Origin: Metarhizium brunneum
Taxonomy: Eukaryota > Ascomycota > Sordariomycetes > Hypocreales > Clavicipitaceae
DNA length: 64,000 nt
NCBI RefSeq assembly: GCF_013426205.1
Contig: NC_089424.1
Span: forward strand, 558,001-622,000
Reading direction: 5' to 3'
Part shown: piece after piece, positions 32,403-42,511 of the stretch
How positions within the stretch are numbered: position 1 is the first letter of the stretch
How the letters are laid out: each line of letters starts with the position of its first letter
Position numbers and translations under genes: made by a program
Notes under the pieces: model-generated
Database searches by the model: none
Seen by the model: the letters and a program-made list of their open reading frames with translations, nothing else
Told to the model about the DNA's origin: nothing

Positions 32403-33468
32403 ATGATGCCAGTGTTTCAACGCCTTGTGAGGTTCATTGCCTCGGATGGCCAGATCTATTACGGCGAGACAGGGGATGACTGGCAGTCCGAGTTGGTTGG
32501 TAGGACTGTCAAGGTATTCACGGGGCTTGACCCTTGGGCTCCGGACTTTGAACTGTCCAACCAATTCGCCACGATTCAACAAGTCCGTCGTCCTTCTCCC
32601 TTGCCAGACTACTGTTGAGAAACTCTTCTAACTGTTACCAGGTAATTTGCCCATTGGACAAGGTGCCCAATGTGCTTGGGATAGGGCTCAACTACAGGCT
32701 TCATGTCAAGGAAGCGGGTGTAAGATGAAGCTACTGCCGTCCATGGAGTAGAAAGCAACCTAATCGTTCGACTTTTAGTTTCCAATGCCTTCAGAGCCAG
32801 TGCTCTTCAGCAAAGCAGCGGGTGGGTTCCCAAGGGCCTACCAACATGTACACCTCACTGAATTCTCCCAGACTCACTCGCCGGGCCCTACGAGGACGTG
32901 CCATGCCATCCAGTCGCAAAGGAAGTCGACTGGGAGGGCGAGCTATGCCTCGTGATGGGGCGGGACGCCAAAAACATTCCAGAAGACCAAGATCCGCTGA
33001 GTTATGTTTTGGGCTACACTGTCGGCAATGACGTGTCGTCTCGGTATTGGCAACGGCCGGAGAGATGCGGCGGGCACTTTAATTACGCCAAGTCCTTTGA
33101 CAAGTTCTCTCCCGTCGGTCCCGTCATAGCGTCCTTGCAGGCCGTGGGAAACCCGGAGGATCTGAGATTGCGCACCTGGGTCGGGAACGAGTTGATGCAG
33201 GATGGCAAAACGAATGACCTTATTTTTGACTTGCGGAGAATCGTTCGCCACTGTAGCAACGGTACAACATTGAGAAGAGGGACTATAATAATGACGGGGA
33301 CTCCAAGGTATGAAGCATGATATCCGCTGTGTATTGGGCCTTGATTCTAATCGTCGCAGCGGGATTGGGGCCACGATGACTCCTAGCAGGTTTCTCAAGG
33401 ACCAAGATGTTGTGAAGATTGAAGTGGAACGCATTGGTACCATCAGAAATAAAATGGTTTTTCAGTGA
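32403..33468 (+). CDS. fumarylacetoacetate hydrolase family protein
   Basis: Mg2+-dependent C-C bond hydrolase or decarboxylase that acts on acylpyruvates and related ring-fission products. Exons are 32403-32582, 32642-32719, 32779-32821, 32872-33307 and 33360-33468; introns are 59, 59, 50 and 52 nt; about 281 aa, normal for the family. Family marks are IGLNYRLHVKEAG, PEPVLFSKAADSLAGPYEDV, VDWEGELCLVMGRD (metal-binding acidic set), GYTVGNDVSSR, KSFDKFSPVGPVI and IIMTGTPSGIGATM. The last is restored only after removing the fourth intron. Two ATGs start the frame (MMPVF); either may be used. It probably processes the product of the extradiol enzyme. Confidence 0.93.
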
Positions 33469-34554
33469 ATCGAGGGTATCGAAATATGCGGTATACTCCT
33501 TTGGATGCGTCTGTCTCGCGGGTCAATCTTCAGGCCCGGCAGTCATTTTTTGCGATCTAAACAGTACCAGAGTTTTCGAGGTACATCGAATAGACTGTGA
33601 CAAGTAAGCATATTTCAGGATAGCTATGGCTTTGCCTATCGATTTCAGTACGTATACTAGATAAATGGAAATACTAAGTCCAAGAAGCTATTGGCCCTGG
33701 ACACTGTGTATGGCAGATGCAGATGGATCTCTACTACCAAATTGAGACCATGGACTCGTTATAGCACTGCTAAGCCCAGCTGCATCAAGCAACATCCCAT
33801 CTCCCTCTGTACTGCTTTGCGTTGGGCTAGTGTTGTGTATCCAGCGTATTTTGTTACGCACAAATGATGGGACCATGGGACTTTTATCGCGCCGTGACCA
33901 GTAGTTCATCGGAACCCGCAGTCTCCTTGAATGAGCAGAAGCCACGAATCTAGAAAAGGGGGGGAAATAGCAGGGTATACCGTCCTGCATCTCACATGAA
34001 GCTAATATAGAAAAGTATGGCTAGGAGGCATTGACGTTGTCTTGGGCCTTTAACACGGTTGACAAATTTCGCATCACTTGTCGACATCTCACAAGCACCA
34101 GTTGTCTCTGAAAGGGCTAAAATCACCAGAGCATCCGCCTCCATCCGGCAGCCGAAGGTGTCGCTCGACTCGAATACTCCAGACAACGGGGGCTACGCTT
34201 TCAGGGGCCACATCATGCCGCCACGAGCTATTTGCATAGACATGGACCCAAATAAAAGATACAAGCGCAGATGGGCTCAAAGAGACCTACAATGTAATTT
34301 ACGATCAAGATGACTGAGTGTATTGTTGACTATGATGTCCTACCAGGCTACCTTTTCTTAACTTTGAGCCTATCAGCCAAGCGAAGTATAGCCATGTACG
34401 GCAAAGAGTGCCCACGCATCAATTTCCCACCCATGTAACTCATAAGGAGTGTTCCAAAATCCCAGTAGCGTCCAAAGCTCCTCAAGGGAAATACATGTCG
34501 CCGTTTGCCCATTCTCAAGAGATCACGGCTTCAGCCGCCCTCGCCACACCAACA
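33469..34554. other. intergenic, no supported gene
   Basis: Short frames only. The 3' flanks of the hydrolase gene and the But2-like gene converge here. Confidence 0.45.
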
Positions 34555-35121
34555 CTACCTGTAGGCAATTCGCACACCACTAAGAGCATTCGTATAGGTG
34601 ACGTAGGTATTATCGTAAACCCCGACAATCTCAAACCCCTGAACAGTACCCGGGGGCTTGCAAGGCTGGGGAACAGAGAGCCCACCATACGTAGCCTCCC
34701 AGTCGGCCCAAGGCGTAGCCGACTTCTTCCAGCGGCCGAGGTGGTTATTGCGCTGGTTACCAGGGGGCCAGCCAGACGTCTTGCCAGGGGCGACGGAATT
34801 GCTCGAGAAAATGTCCAGCCTGCCGCTCCCGTCCCAGCGGGAGGTTGCGTCTGCGGCTTGGTCAAAGTTGAAGAACAGTTGGCACTGCTTGCCGTTGGTG
34901 CCGGCGGGGTATTTAAATGTCAAGAGGGTGGTCTTGTCTCGCCCCCCGTTGGTCGGGGACTTGAAGACCAGAGCGGTGGGCGAGAGGTCGCTGATGGCGC
35001 CGTTGCTGACATCGTAGATGTAGAGGTTGGACGGGGAGAAGACATTGGTCCAGCCGGGGGGGACTTGGGCCAAGGCTGAAGCCGCGAGGTAGATGACGGT
35101 GATTAGTAGACGGGTCATCAT
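34555..35121 (-). CDS. secreted But2-like (UBP3-binding C-terminal domain) protein
   Basis: 188 aa in one exon, starting at the MM pair so that a clean signal peptide results (LLITVIYLAASALAQ). The mature part has the beta-sandwich pattern seen in fungal secreted proteins with a But2 C-terminal-like domain: TALVFKSPTNGG, CQLFFNFDQA, LDIFSSN and the end motif VQGFEIVGVYDNTYVTY. Its function is unknown; relatives are cell-wall or extracellular proteins. An upstream in-frame ATG (35154) would add 11 polar residues before the signal peptide and is less likely. Confidence 0.75.
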   Translation of the reverse strand: MMTRLLITVIYLAASALAQVPPGWTNVFSPSNLYIYDVSNGAISDLSPTALVFKSPTNGGRDKTTLLTFKYPAGTNGKQCQLFFNFDQAADATSRWDGSGRLDIFSSNSVAPGKTSGWPPGNQRNNHLGRWKKSATPWADWEATYGGLSVPQPCKPPGTVQGFEIVGVYDNTYVTYTNALSGVRIAYR

Positions 35122-37130
35122 TCTGTCGTCGTGATGAACTGGCTGTTTGCACATGAGTTGGGTGGTGAGTTTATGGTAGGACGGAAGTGATATTTTGGAG
35201 CGAGCACACTCACATGATGGAATATTGGTATAAATCTAAGCTTGGACAATCTACAAGGTAAATGAAGCTATATTACTGATTTCGTCTCCCTCATGGTCTA
35301 AAAATAAGGTCTGTAACGGCGCAATGAAGCGCTGCCTTTACGCGGAGCCCTCTTCCAAATTTAGAGTCCTCATCCCCATTTGGCGCAGCAAGCCCTGAAT
35401 AATGGACCGCGACATATCTGATGGCCTCCATTCGCCCATTACCTGTAAGCCTCGAGGCGGGGGATTGGTGGCGTTGACATAGTATGGAGGCATGGCCAGG
35501 AAAGGCTTGCGGCTGAGAAGCGGATTCGTGATACATTTAAAGATAATAATAGCCTCTAAGCCTACGACCCGACAAGGTTTGGTGGCGGCGGCAATGTGAT
35601 GGTGTTGCAGGGCTGAATTGCCGGCAACAGTATCAACCGTTTCTGAACTCATAATGGCTTGTGCTACTGGACTCTAGATTTGCTAATACCAGTGGTCTTT
35701 TGCCCGCTTATTGGAGTAGCACCCAGCTTGCAATAGCAGTGATTGGAAACGTGGAACCTAACCTAGCCTCGCCTCGATCCGGGCTGCTCTCATGGCTAAG
35801 CCAGGATATTCAGAGGCCTCCAGATATCTCGGCATTTCCCTGGCCACAGGGGTTCTGAACATGTGCTAGTCGTCAGCGTCATGACGAAAGGTGCTTCATT
35901 CTGCCTGAGTAGTCCGGTCACGTTTCCTCAGTGACACAATTGCTAGAGGCCGCCATATTGACCAGCATGTAGGAATTATCCGAGTTCTCAGTAAGGCTTT
36001 TCACACCCATCATCGACGCTGCCCTTATAGTCTGGTGGATAGAGAAACAAGACTCGAACTATTATCAGTTCTCAAGGCCCCATGAGAACACGGGGGTATA
36101 TAAATTGTCGCAAGTTGGGCGCTTTGAAACAGTGACGACGTAGTTGAAAATGTCAACTGGTCTAATAAATGTACTCGCATCTAGCCCATGCTGCAATGAA
36201 ATGTCTGGTCAAGCTACACAGCCAGCGAACAAAGCATCAATTCGACAAGGGTGGTGGGTGAGGAGCAACGGAGAATCTGCTTGACTTTCCATCTCTCTTT
36301 TCTCGGCTTGTCTTTTCTTTCTTTCGATGATGCTGCAGTCTTGTTTTGGTCAAAGACGGGTCAATGGACCATTTGATGTCGTTTCGAATGAAGCATGTGC
36401 TCACAAAGCCTTTCGGCCAGGCAGCAAAGCAAACAAACGCAGTGCCTGCATAATGTCGTCTGGTCGCTTCAAAGCGCCAAGCGCAAAATGGCCCAAGAAA
36501 ACGGCACTTGAGGCCGCAAACACGGCGCGTACCTGGACGTCCTTTGTTCTGATCAATTCCTCAGCATCGATTGATGGTCCGTCATGTGCCGCCGTGCGAT
36601 TGACCCCGGACAAAACCTTTCGTACTGCGAACACGCTTGACACTCTGTAGCCCAAGCATGCCTGATTCTTTGCCGCTTTGAAGGCACCATGAGCTGCCCC
36701 AGACACATGGCAGGCTCACCGCCGGCCGGGATGCGCTGTTCATCGACATTTGCATCAACATGAATGGCTTTCTGCGTGTTTTATCAGGTCAATGTGCTAG
36801 CATTTGCAGCATTCACGTACAATTTGGCCAAAGGCAATCCGACCTTGATTGTCCCTCGAAGCTGCGGGCCGTGTATCATCTGCCCAGACAACATTGACAG
36901 TCATTCTTTCCTGCTCAGGCTTTGTGTTTCTCAGAACTTCTATCCCGTTTGCAAGGCACCGACAACTGATAAAAGGTCCCAGTGCCGGAGAGACAGCTAC
37001 GTGCACCTACTTCCATCATCAACTATCCACGAGCAGCGAGTTTCCCACAAACCTTCAAGTGTCAACTGTTTCCTGCGAGCGCCAATCACCAAGATTATAT
37101 TGACAGCCAACATCCCTCCTTCCAAGCATC
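35122..37130. other. intergenic with one doubtful small gene
   Basis: Apart from the doubtful frame at 35338-35652, nothing has support. 36300-37130 is probably the promoter and leader of the repeat protein at 37131. Confidence 0.4.
35338..35652 (-). CDS. hypothetical 104-aa protein, doubtful
   Basis: A frame from ATG to stop with mixed composition and no signal peptide or known motif. The C-terminal part (MGEWRPSDMSRSIIQGLLRQMG) could form an amphipathic helix. There is no splice or neighbour support; it may be chance. Confidence 0.25.
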   Translation of the reverse strand: MSSETVDTVAGNSALQHHHIAAATKPCRVVGLEAIIIFKCITNPLLSRKPFLAMPPYYVNATNPPPRGLQVMGEWRPSDMSRSIIQGLLRQMGMRTLNLEEGSA

Positions 37131-37472
37131 ATGCCCAACGACATTTCATCAGATGCCGCAACCGCATCCGGCTCGCAAGCAAAAGCCAAAACGCTCCAGT
37201 CTGAACCATCTTCCACCGCAACCACCGCCTCACAGCAGGCGACGAGTCATCCCACCAAGAACCTGCGATGTATTGACAACGACGTGAAGTTCATCCAAAA
37301 GCACGCCGAGCAGGGGACAACTCACCTCGCCCAGGAACTAAAGTGTCTTGACAGCGACCCCAAATTCGCCGCATCCCACGGCGCACAGGAGCCAGCAACT
37401 CCCACGAAGAAAAAAATTCGGTGCATCGACAACGACCCCAAGTTCGTCCAAAGGCATGGCAAGCAGCCTTAA
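37131..37472 (+). CDS. small protein with three Cys/His motif repeats, unknown family
   Basis: 113 aa in one exon. After a Ser/Thr/Ala-rich N-terminus, a 14-residue motif is repeated three times at residues 45-58, 70-83 and 96-109, with the pattern (L/I)(R/K)C(I/L)D(N/S)DxKFxxxH. The copies differ at synonymous positions (TGT/TGC, ATT/ATC), which suggests selection on the protein rather than a recent DNA duplication. The conserved Cys and His could bind metal, but this is inference. There is no signal peptide, so it is cytosolic or nuclear. The frame continues open after the terminal TAA (37470-37472) to 37751, so this may be a truncated form of a longer protein. I do not recognise the family. 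Confidence 0.6.
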   Translation: MPNDISSDAATASGSQAKAKTLQSEPSSTATTASQQATSHPTKNLRCIDNDVKFIQKHAEQGTTHLAQELKCLDSDPKFAASHGAQEPATPTKKKIRCIDNDPKFVQRHGKQP

Positions 37473-38889
37473 TTCCAAGAGTTGCAACAACGGCACAAGA
37501 AACCAACAGCGCATTTCTACGTGCCCGAAATAAATACACAGAATCCAAACTGGTGCCGGCCCGTCGATATCGAGTTGGCCATGGGAACCCCGACCACGCA
37601 GGGCGGCAAGGGCCAGAGCACAACAGGATACCGGGGATACATGTATTCTTATGCGGACGGCGACGCCATGGTCGGGTTCTGCTGCTCCGCGACGCAACGG
37701 CCGACCCAACAGCCGTCGTCACATGCGGTCCAAGCAAATAGGTTGCATTAAATGGAGTGCATGGAGAACGCGAGGGGTGCATCACAGCGTTTGGGAACAT
37801 GTCATTGCGTCATTTTTTTGGACGGGTGATGCTGGATACTTTCTTTTTCGTGGTATTTGTATTTCTTGCATAGTATCGACATGTCAATTCGAGCCAAAGC
37901 GTCACCAAAAATCCCGCTCGCTGCGTAGTGTCCTAGAGTCGCATGTCCTCTGTAAGCGCTGATACCATGGCGTCATGAACCAGCTTGATGTATCGAGTAT
38001 TGCCTTGTACCAGATCCAAATACTCCCTCGGTATGGTGAATAGGTCGTTGGGCGTCCGCGGCACACAGGGCCCGAGGCAAGAGCTTCCATTGATGACCGT
38101 TGAACTACCGTCCTCGTCTAGCAGAACCACATGCTCGGTTCGCATCGTGACGGACCGCTCGGCGTCTGGGTCTGAGTCTATCCGACACTGTCAAGTTGCT
38201 TCTCGTCGCCCTTGTCCAATGCTGACCTCCCTCGACCTACTTGATCTCCTCTGGGAATGTAGCCGCAAGGGCATCCAATCTCCCCAAGCGCTTCGACATC
38301 ATTTCAGGGCTACATCACCAACGGGAGCAAAACTTGTCAGCGCGGCTCAGTCATTGTCGTTGACAATCTGAAACCGTCTCCGCCGTCCCGCCTGTCCATC
38401 CAAATTTGTAATACCTAGCCGACGCTGGCACAACTACCGATGGCAAAGTACCCACCAGCCAAAACCGGGTTTGCCCACCAACCCTCTTTAACAGCTCCCC
38501 ACGACAGCCGTACTAGTTCGCGATAGTGCGGGATACGACGCCGCGCACTCTTTGACTCCGGATATCCGCTCCGGCCGTCTTTCTCGGCCACGGCCGAACA
38601 ACCCCACGAGCCGACAGGGAGGCGAGCCACGCCCAGATCGGGCCAAATGCACGGGTTAAAGCGAGACCATCTGGGCTCGGGGGCTTTGACACACGGGGAT
38701 ATGAGTATTGTCGTCCGGACTTGGCGTCACCACGGAACATGTATAAAGCCCTGTGCGCGCTTTCGGGCAAAGCGACCGCGTACACCAAGTTTTTACACCA
38801 GAGCCAGTCAATGCCCATCCCTCGTCCCAGAATACGGCTTCATCGTCCCCTCCCCGTAGCATCGCCCTCGTCGACACGCCTCACCAAGC
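37473..38889. other. intergenic with a same-frame open extension and one doubtful gene
   Basis: 37473-37751 is open in the frame of the upstream repeat protein. 37933-38145 on the minus strand is a doubtful small gene. The remainder is promoter space for the SDR at 38890. Confidence 0.4.
37933..38145 (-). CDS. hypothetical 70-aa protein, doubtful
   Basis: ATG to stop encodes a peptide of balanced composition (VVLLDEDGSSTVINGSS then FTIPREYLDLVQGNTRYI). It looks more like protein than most shadow frames, and might be the last exon of a longer gene whose upstream exons I could not find. Family unknown. Confidence 0.3.
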   Translation of the reverse strand: MRTEHVVLLDEDGSSTVINGSSCLGPCVPRTPNDLFTIPREYLDLVQGNTRYIKLVHDAMVSALTEDMRL

Positions 38890-39911
38890 ATGGCCTACCG
38901 CGGCTACGATCCCGACAAGCACGTCCCGGATCTTGCGGGCAGGGTCATCCTCGTCACGGGCGGTACGTCCCACGCGCCGGCAACCTCCCACGCCGCGGGC
39001 GGCATCTAACCTCCCCAGGAACCGGCGGGCTCGGCAGGGAAGCCGTGCTCGAGCTCGCCAGGCACAACCCGGCTCGCATCTACTTCACCGGGCGCAGCCG
39101 CCGATGCGCCGAATCCCTCGTCGCCAAGTGCTCGACGCCCGAAACGCTGGGCTCGCCCAGTCGCATCACCTTTCTCGAGTGTGACCACGCCTCGCTCGAC
39201 AGCATCCGCGCGGCCGCCGACACATTCACCGCCTCCTCGTCTCGTCTGGACATTTTCATCGCCAACGCGGGCATCATGGCGGTGGGGGCCGGGGTGACCA
39301 AGGACGGGTATGAGGTGCAATTTGGCACCAACCACGTCGGCAATGCCGCTCTGGCGCTGCGTCTGCTTCCCGTCATGGAGCGCACCGCCCAGCAGCCCGG
39401 CAGTGACGTGCGCTTCGTGGCGCTGACGTCGCTAGGGTACCGCGGCCATCCCGGCGCCGGCATCGAGTTCAACGGGCTTCGTGATGCGGACCAGTTCCCC
39501 GTTTTGGGGCCCTGGGTGCGCTACGGCCAGTCCAAGTTGGCCAACATCCTGTTTGCAAGGGAGCTCGGCAGGCGTTATCCCAAGATTAGCAGTATCGCTG
39601 TGCATCCGGGAGTTGTTGGGACTGATCTGGTCAACAACTTGACGTTTTGGAACCGGCTGATTGTGCGGGCTACCAACCCTCTGGGGTTGATGACGCCTCG
39701 CCAGGGGTGCTTTAATACGCTGTGGGCGGCGACGGGGAGTGACGTCGGCGACAAGATGCGAGGTGGTGCAGGCACGATTTGCAGCAAGAGCAAGGTTGCA
39801 TTCTTTGTGCCCGTCGGTGTTGCTGACGCGGGTGATGCCAAGTGTTGGGATGATGAGCTGATGGTCAAGCTGTGGGACTGGACTGTGAGCGAAGTCGGTG
39901 TCAAGGGGTGA
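38890..39911 (+). CDS. short-chain dehydrogenase, retinol dehydrogenase-like
   Basis: NAD(P)-dependent oxidoreductase. Exons are 38890-38962 and 39019-39911 with a 56-nt intron; 321 aa. The splice falls inside the cofactor motif and restores TGGTGGLG at residues 23-30. NAG is at 107-109, the catalytic Ser at 162 (ALTSLGYRG) and YGQSK at 193-197. The motif VHPGVVGTDL after the active site is typical of the RDH/WWOX-like fungal SDRs. The substrate is unknown. It is convergent with the GRIM-19 gene, whose coding end is 361 bp away. Confidence 0.93.
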
Positions 39912-40272
39912 AGCATGAGACCGTTGTAGTGCAATTCGTTTGCATGGTTTGGCGTCTAGGTACTATATTCGTATTATTCGTCTGTGGCCTTCCCGCATAG
40001 CTCTTCGATTTCCTCCTGGCCTAAATGTAGTTGGTTAGTTTGCTAGGCCAGTGTTAGCATTCTCGTTCATTCTCGCAACCTCTTGGCGTTCTGCGGACAA
40101 AGTAAATTGCTCTTAATTCTAGTCGCCACCGAACCTCATCGCCTTTTTGCAAAGGTGGCCGACTCTCGTTTCATTCGATCGAATACATATGTACAAAAAT
40201 GTTTCCCACATTTTGTTCCATCATTTCCACACTGTCGCTTCGGTCCTGCCCCGTCCTCCCCCATCTGGACAA
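39912..40272. other. short convergent intergenic region
   Basis: 3' flanks of the SDR and GRIM-19 genes. No gene seen. Confidence 0.5.
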
Positions 40273-41061
40273 CTATTTCGAGGGTGCAGGAGAGACGGCA
40301 AAGGTCGGTCGGACGAATCGACTAGTGTCAAGGGTTAGCACACTCAGCAGTTTCGGCCAGAATTCTCATCGCCCTTGACGCACCTCTCGTTGTTGTAGAC
40401 CTTGGTGTTTTCGCCCAGCAGCTCCTTCTCGCGCTTCTGGTCGGCCCAATATCTTCGGACTTGGTCGCGGTCTTCTTCGGCTTGCAGGAGAGGGATCAAG
40501 TTGATACGCGCCCACATCTTCTCACGGGCCAGCTCGCTGTTCCAGTCAGCATGTCTATTCCTTGTCGCAAGTAATTCCGGCTAAAGTTCGATCGACGAAT
40601 TGGATCGGTGGTCAGGTGAAAGTCTCAAAGATCGCAAGCTCCAGCGATAAATCGAGATTGGGTGTCCGCCGGTCTTGCGGGAAACGTACTTGGCTTCACG
40701 GATGCCTCCAATCAGCTTATACCAGCCGAAGCCCATCACCGCTCCAACTCCGAGTAGCAAGATGCCGGGGCGAAACCCTTTGGCAGGCAGATTTCGCTAC
40801 TGTCCATGTCAGCACTGTGCAACGTTTAGTCCGGCTTGAGCTTCGGAATGGCCAATTGCTCGTCAATTCTCATCGCCGAGGCTTCCACAGGATTCGGTCC
40901 GATAGGCACCAGGCTATGGAGCAACATAGCAGAGCTTCGAGGTCACTCCTTGCCCGAGATTTTGACAGAATAACGCAAAGTTCCTCATATATTCCTTTTC
41001 GCCCACGCACCTTGTACTGGACGGGTTCGTACCCGCCCCTTGGGGGCATGTCCTGCGCCAT
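40273..41061 (-). CDS. NADH:ubiquinone oxidoreductase subunit GRIM-19 (NDUFA13/B16.6)
   Basis: Accessory subunit of mitochondrial complex I in the inner membrane. Four exons, 41011-41061, 40690-40796, 40384-40536 and 40273-40321, with introns of 214, 153 and 62 nt; 119 aa, normal for fungi. No single long frame reveals this gene; it appears only after splicing. The N-terminus MAQDMPPRGGYEPVQYK leads into RNLPAKGFRPGILLLGVGAV with one membrane helix (ILLLGVGAVMGFGWYKLIGG). ELAREKMWARINLIPLLQAE and the end motif RFVRPTF follow. All three junctions keep phase and use GT..AG. It lies head-to-tail with the unknown gene at 41732. Confidence 0.93.
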
Positions 41062-41731
41062 TGTAGCGAAAGCGTATGTCGGGGATCGGTCCAAGCTGAT
41101 GACGACAGGTGTCAATTAGACAAATCGGAAGCACTAAGTTTCGTGGTCACGCACGGAAGTAGGTGAAATCTCGCAGGACACCGGCCTGGCTCCGAAGGTA
41201 TGATTAGTCGCCCTGGGTAGGTTCGTGATTGTTCGGAGTGGACTTGAGGCGATTGTTTTGCGTGAATCATGACTGGCTAGGTACGATTATGTAAGGAGTG
41301 GGGCAATAACAACCTACCCTATCACGAAAATGTGATGCCGTAAACGGACTGTACAAAGACATAATTTTTCTTTCGGGCGATTATCGTGGGAAATAAAGAA
41401 GGGAAAAAACAGAGACCCTGGCACAATAACTCATTTGGCCCTGACTACGGTGTTGCTCAAGTTTTTGGACGCCTTTAGCTGACCCTGACCAACAGACTTT
41501 TGTGATAGCTTTATTTGATCCAGAAAAGGGCATGTTGAAGTAATCACGTTGTTTTGTTTCAAATCCAATTTCGGTGCTCCAAGAGATGGTATAATCGTAA
41601 AATATGCATCTATTTATTTGTGCTCTGTCATTTCCCATGGATTTCATGGGTGTACACTGTTGTAACAGATCCATCTTCAAAGCTCCCCAAGTACATAGGC
41701 TAGCCGCACTCAACAAAACATGTCAATAGCA
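41062..41731. other. intergenic, promoter of GRIM-19
   Basis: No gene seen. It holds the promoter of the GRIM-19 gene and the 3' flank of the unknown gene. Confidence 0.45.
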
Positions 41732-42511
41732 TCACCTCGCAGCCTGCGGAGTAGCTGTCCTACTGGGTCCAGTTGAACCAAGCCCATTCCCATTTGCTTT
41801 GGCGGCCATGGCAGCCCCAGTGCTCGCTGTCCTGGACACCGAGGGCCTATCACAGGGCAGAAACACTTGTCCGTTGGCATGCTTTCTCAAGGGCCGCGTA
41901 TTGGCTACCCGTTCCCAAATATCCATAAACTCATCTTCGAGCTTATCGTCATACGGGTCTCTCATCTCCCTCATGACGCGACCATTTGCGTCTCTCTGCG
42001 GAACGCCCTTGTCGTCACGGATAGTCTTCACATATAGATATGCGAACTCGGGCCAGTCCCACCATGGGGAGGTGAGGATCACAGTCCTCCATATCCCGTC
42101 CTCGTGGGCGGCTACAGCGTCTTCATATCGGGATGTCATATTGAAGCACAGTCGGTACCAGTCCATCATGCCGTACATGTCGGCGCGAGACCAACCGCCT
42201 AGGATCTCGCCGCTGGGGAGGACTTCTTGACGAGCTTCGACCCATGATACGAGCGATGGCCAAAAGGTCTTTTGTAGGAGTTCCAACTTGATAGCTTCAG
42301 TTATGTCTCTGTATCCAATTGGGTGGGTGAAGATGGGATCGGTATACGCCGCGTGAAGCCACTCCTCTTCGTGTTGGGCTGTCGTGCCCTCCATGGGGGA
42401 TTTATCAGTGGGATATGGATACGGCCGCCACTCCATATTGCCTGCTTGTACTGTTTGTGGACGTCGGAATAGAGGGTTGAATGCTTTGCGGTGTGGCCTG
42501 GCCTCTGACAT
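41732..42511 (-). CDS. uncharacterised fungal protein
   Basis: 259 aa in one exon. The body (residues about 40-200) is rich in Trp, Tyr and acidic residues, with stretches such as EEEWLHAAYTDPIF, WSRADMYGMMDWYRLCF and VILTSPWWDWPEFAYLYVKT. The C-terminal 50 residues are low-complexity Ala/Ser/Thr/Gly. There is no signal peptide or membrane helix. I do not recognise a domain. Length, uninterrupted frame and non-random composition support a real gene, probably conserved among related fungi. Confidence 0.7.
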   Translation of the reverse strand: MSEARPHRKAFNPLFRRPQTVQAGNMEWRPYPYPTDKSPMEGTTAQHEEEWLHAAYTDPIFTHPIGYRDITEAIKLELLQKTFWPSLVSWVEARQEVLPSGEILGGWSRADMYGMMDWYRLCFNMTSRYEDAVAAHEDGIWRTVILTSPWWDWPEFAYLYVKTIRDDKGVPQRDANGRVMREMRDPYDDKLEDEFMDIWERVANTRPLRKHANGQVFLPCDRPSVSRTASTGAAMAAKANGNGLGSTGPSRTATPQAAR

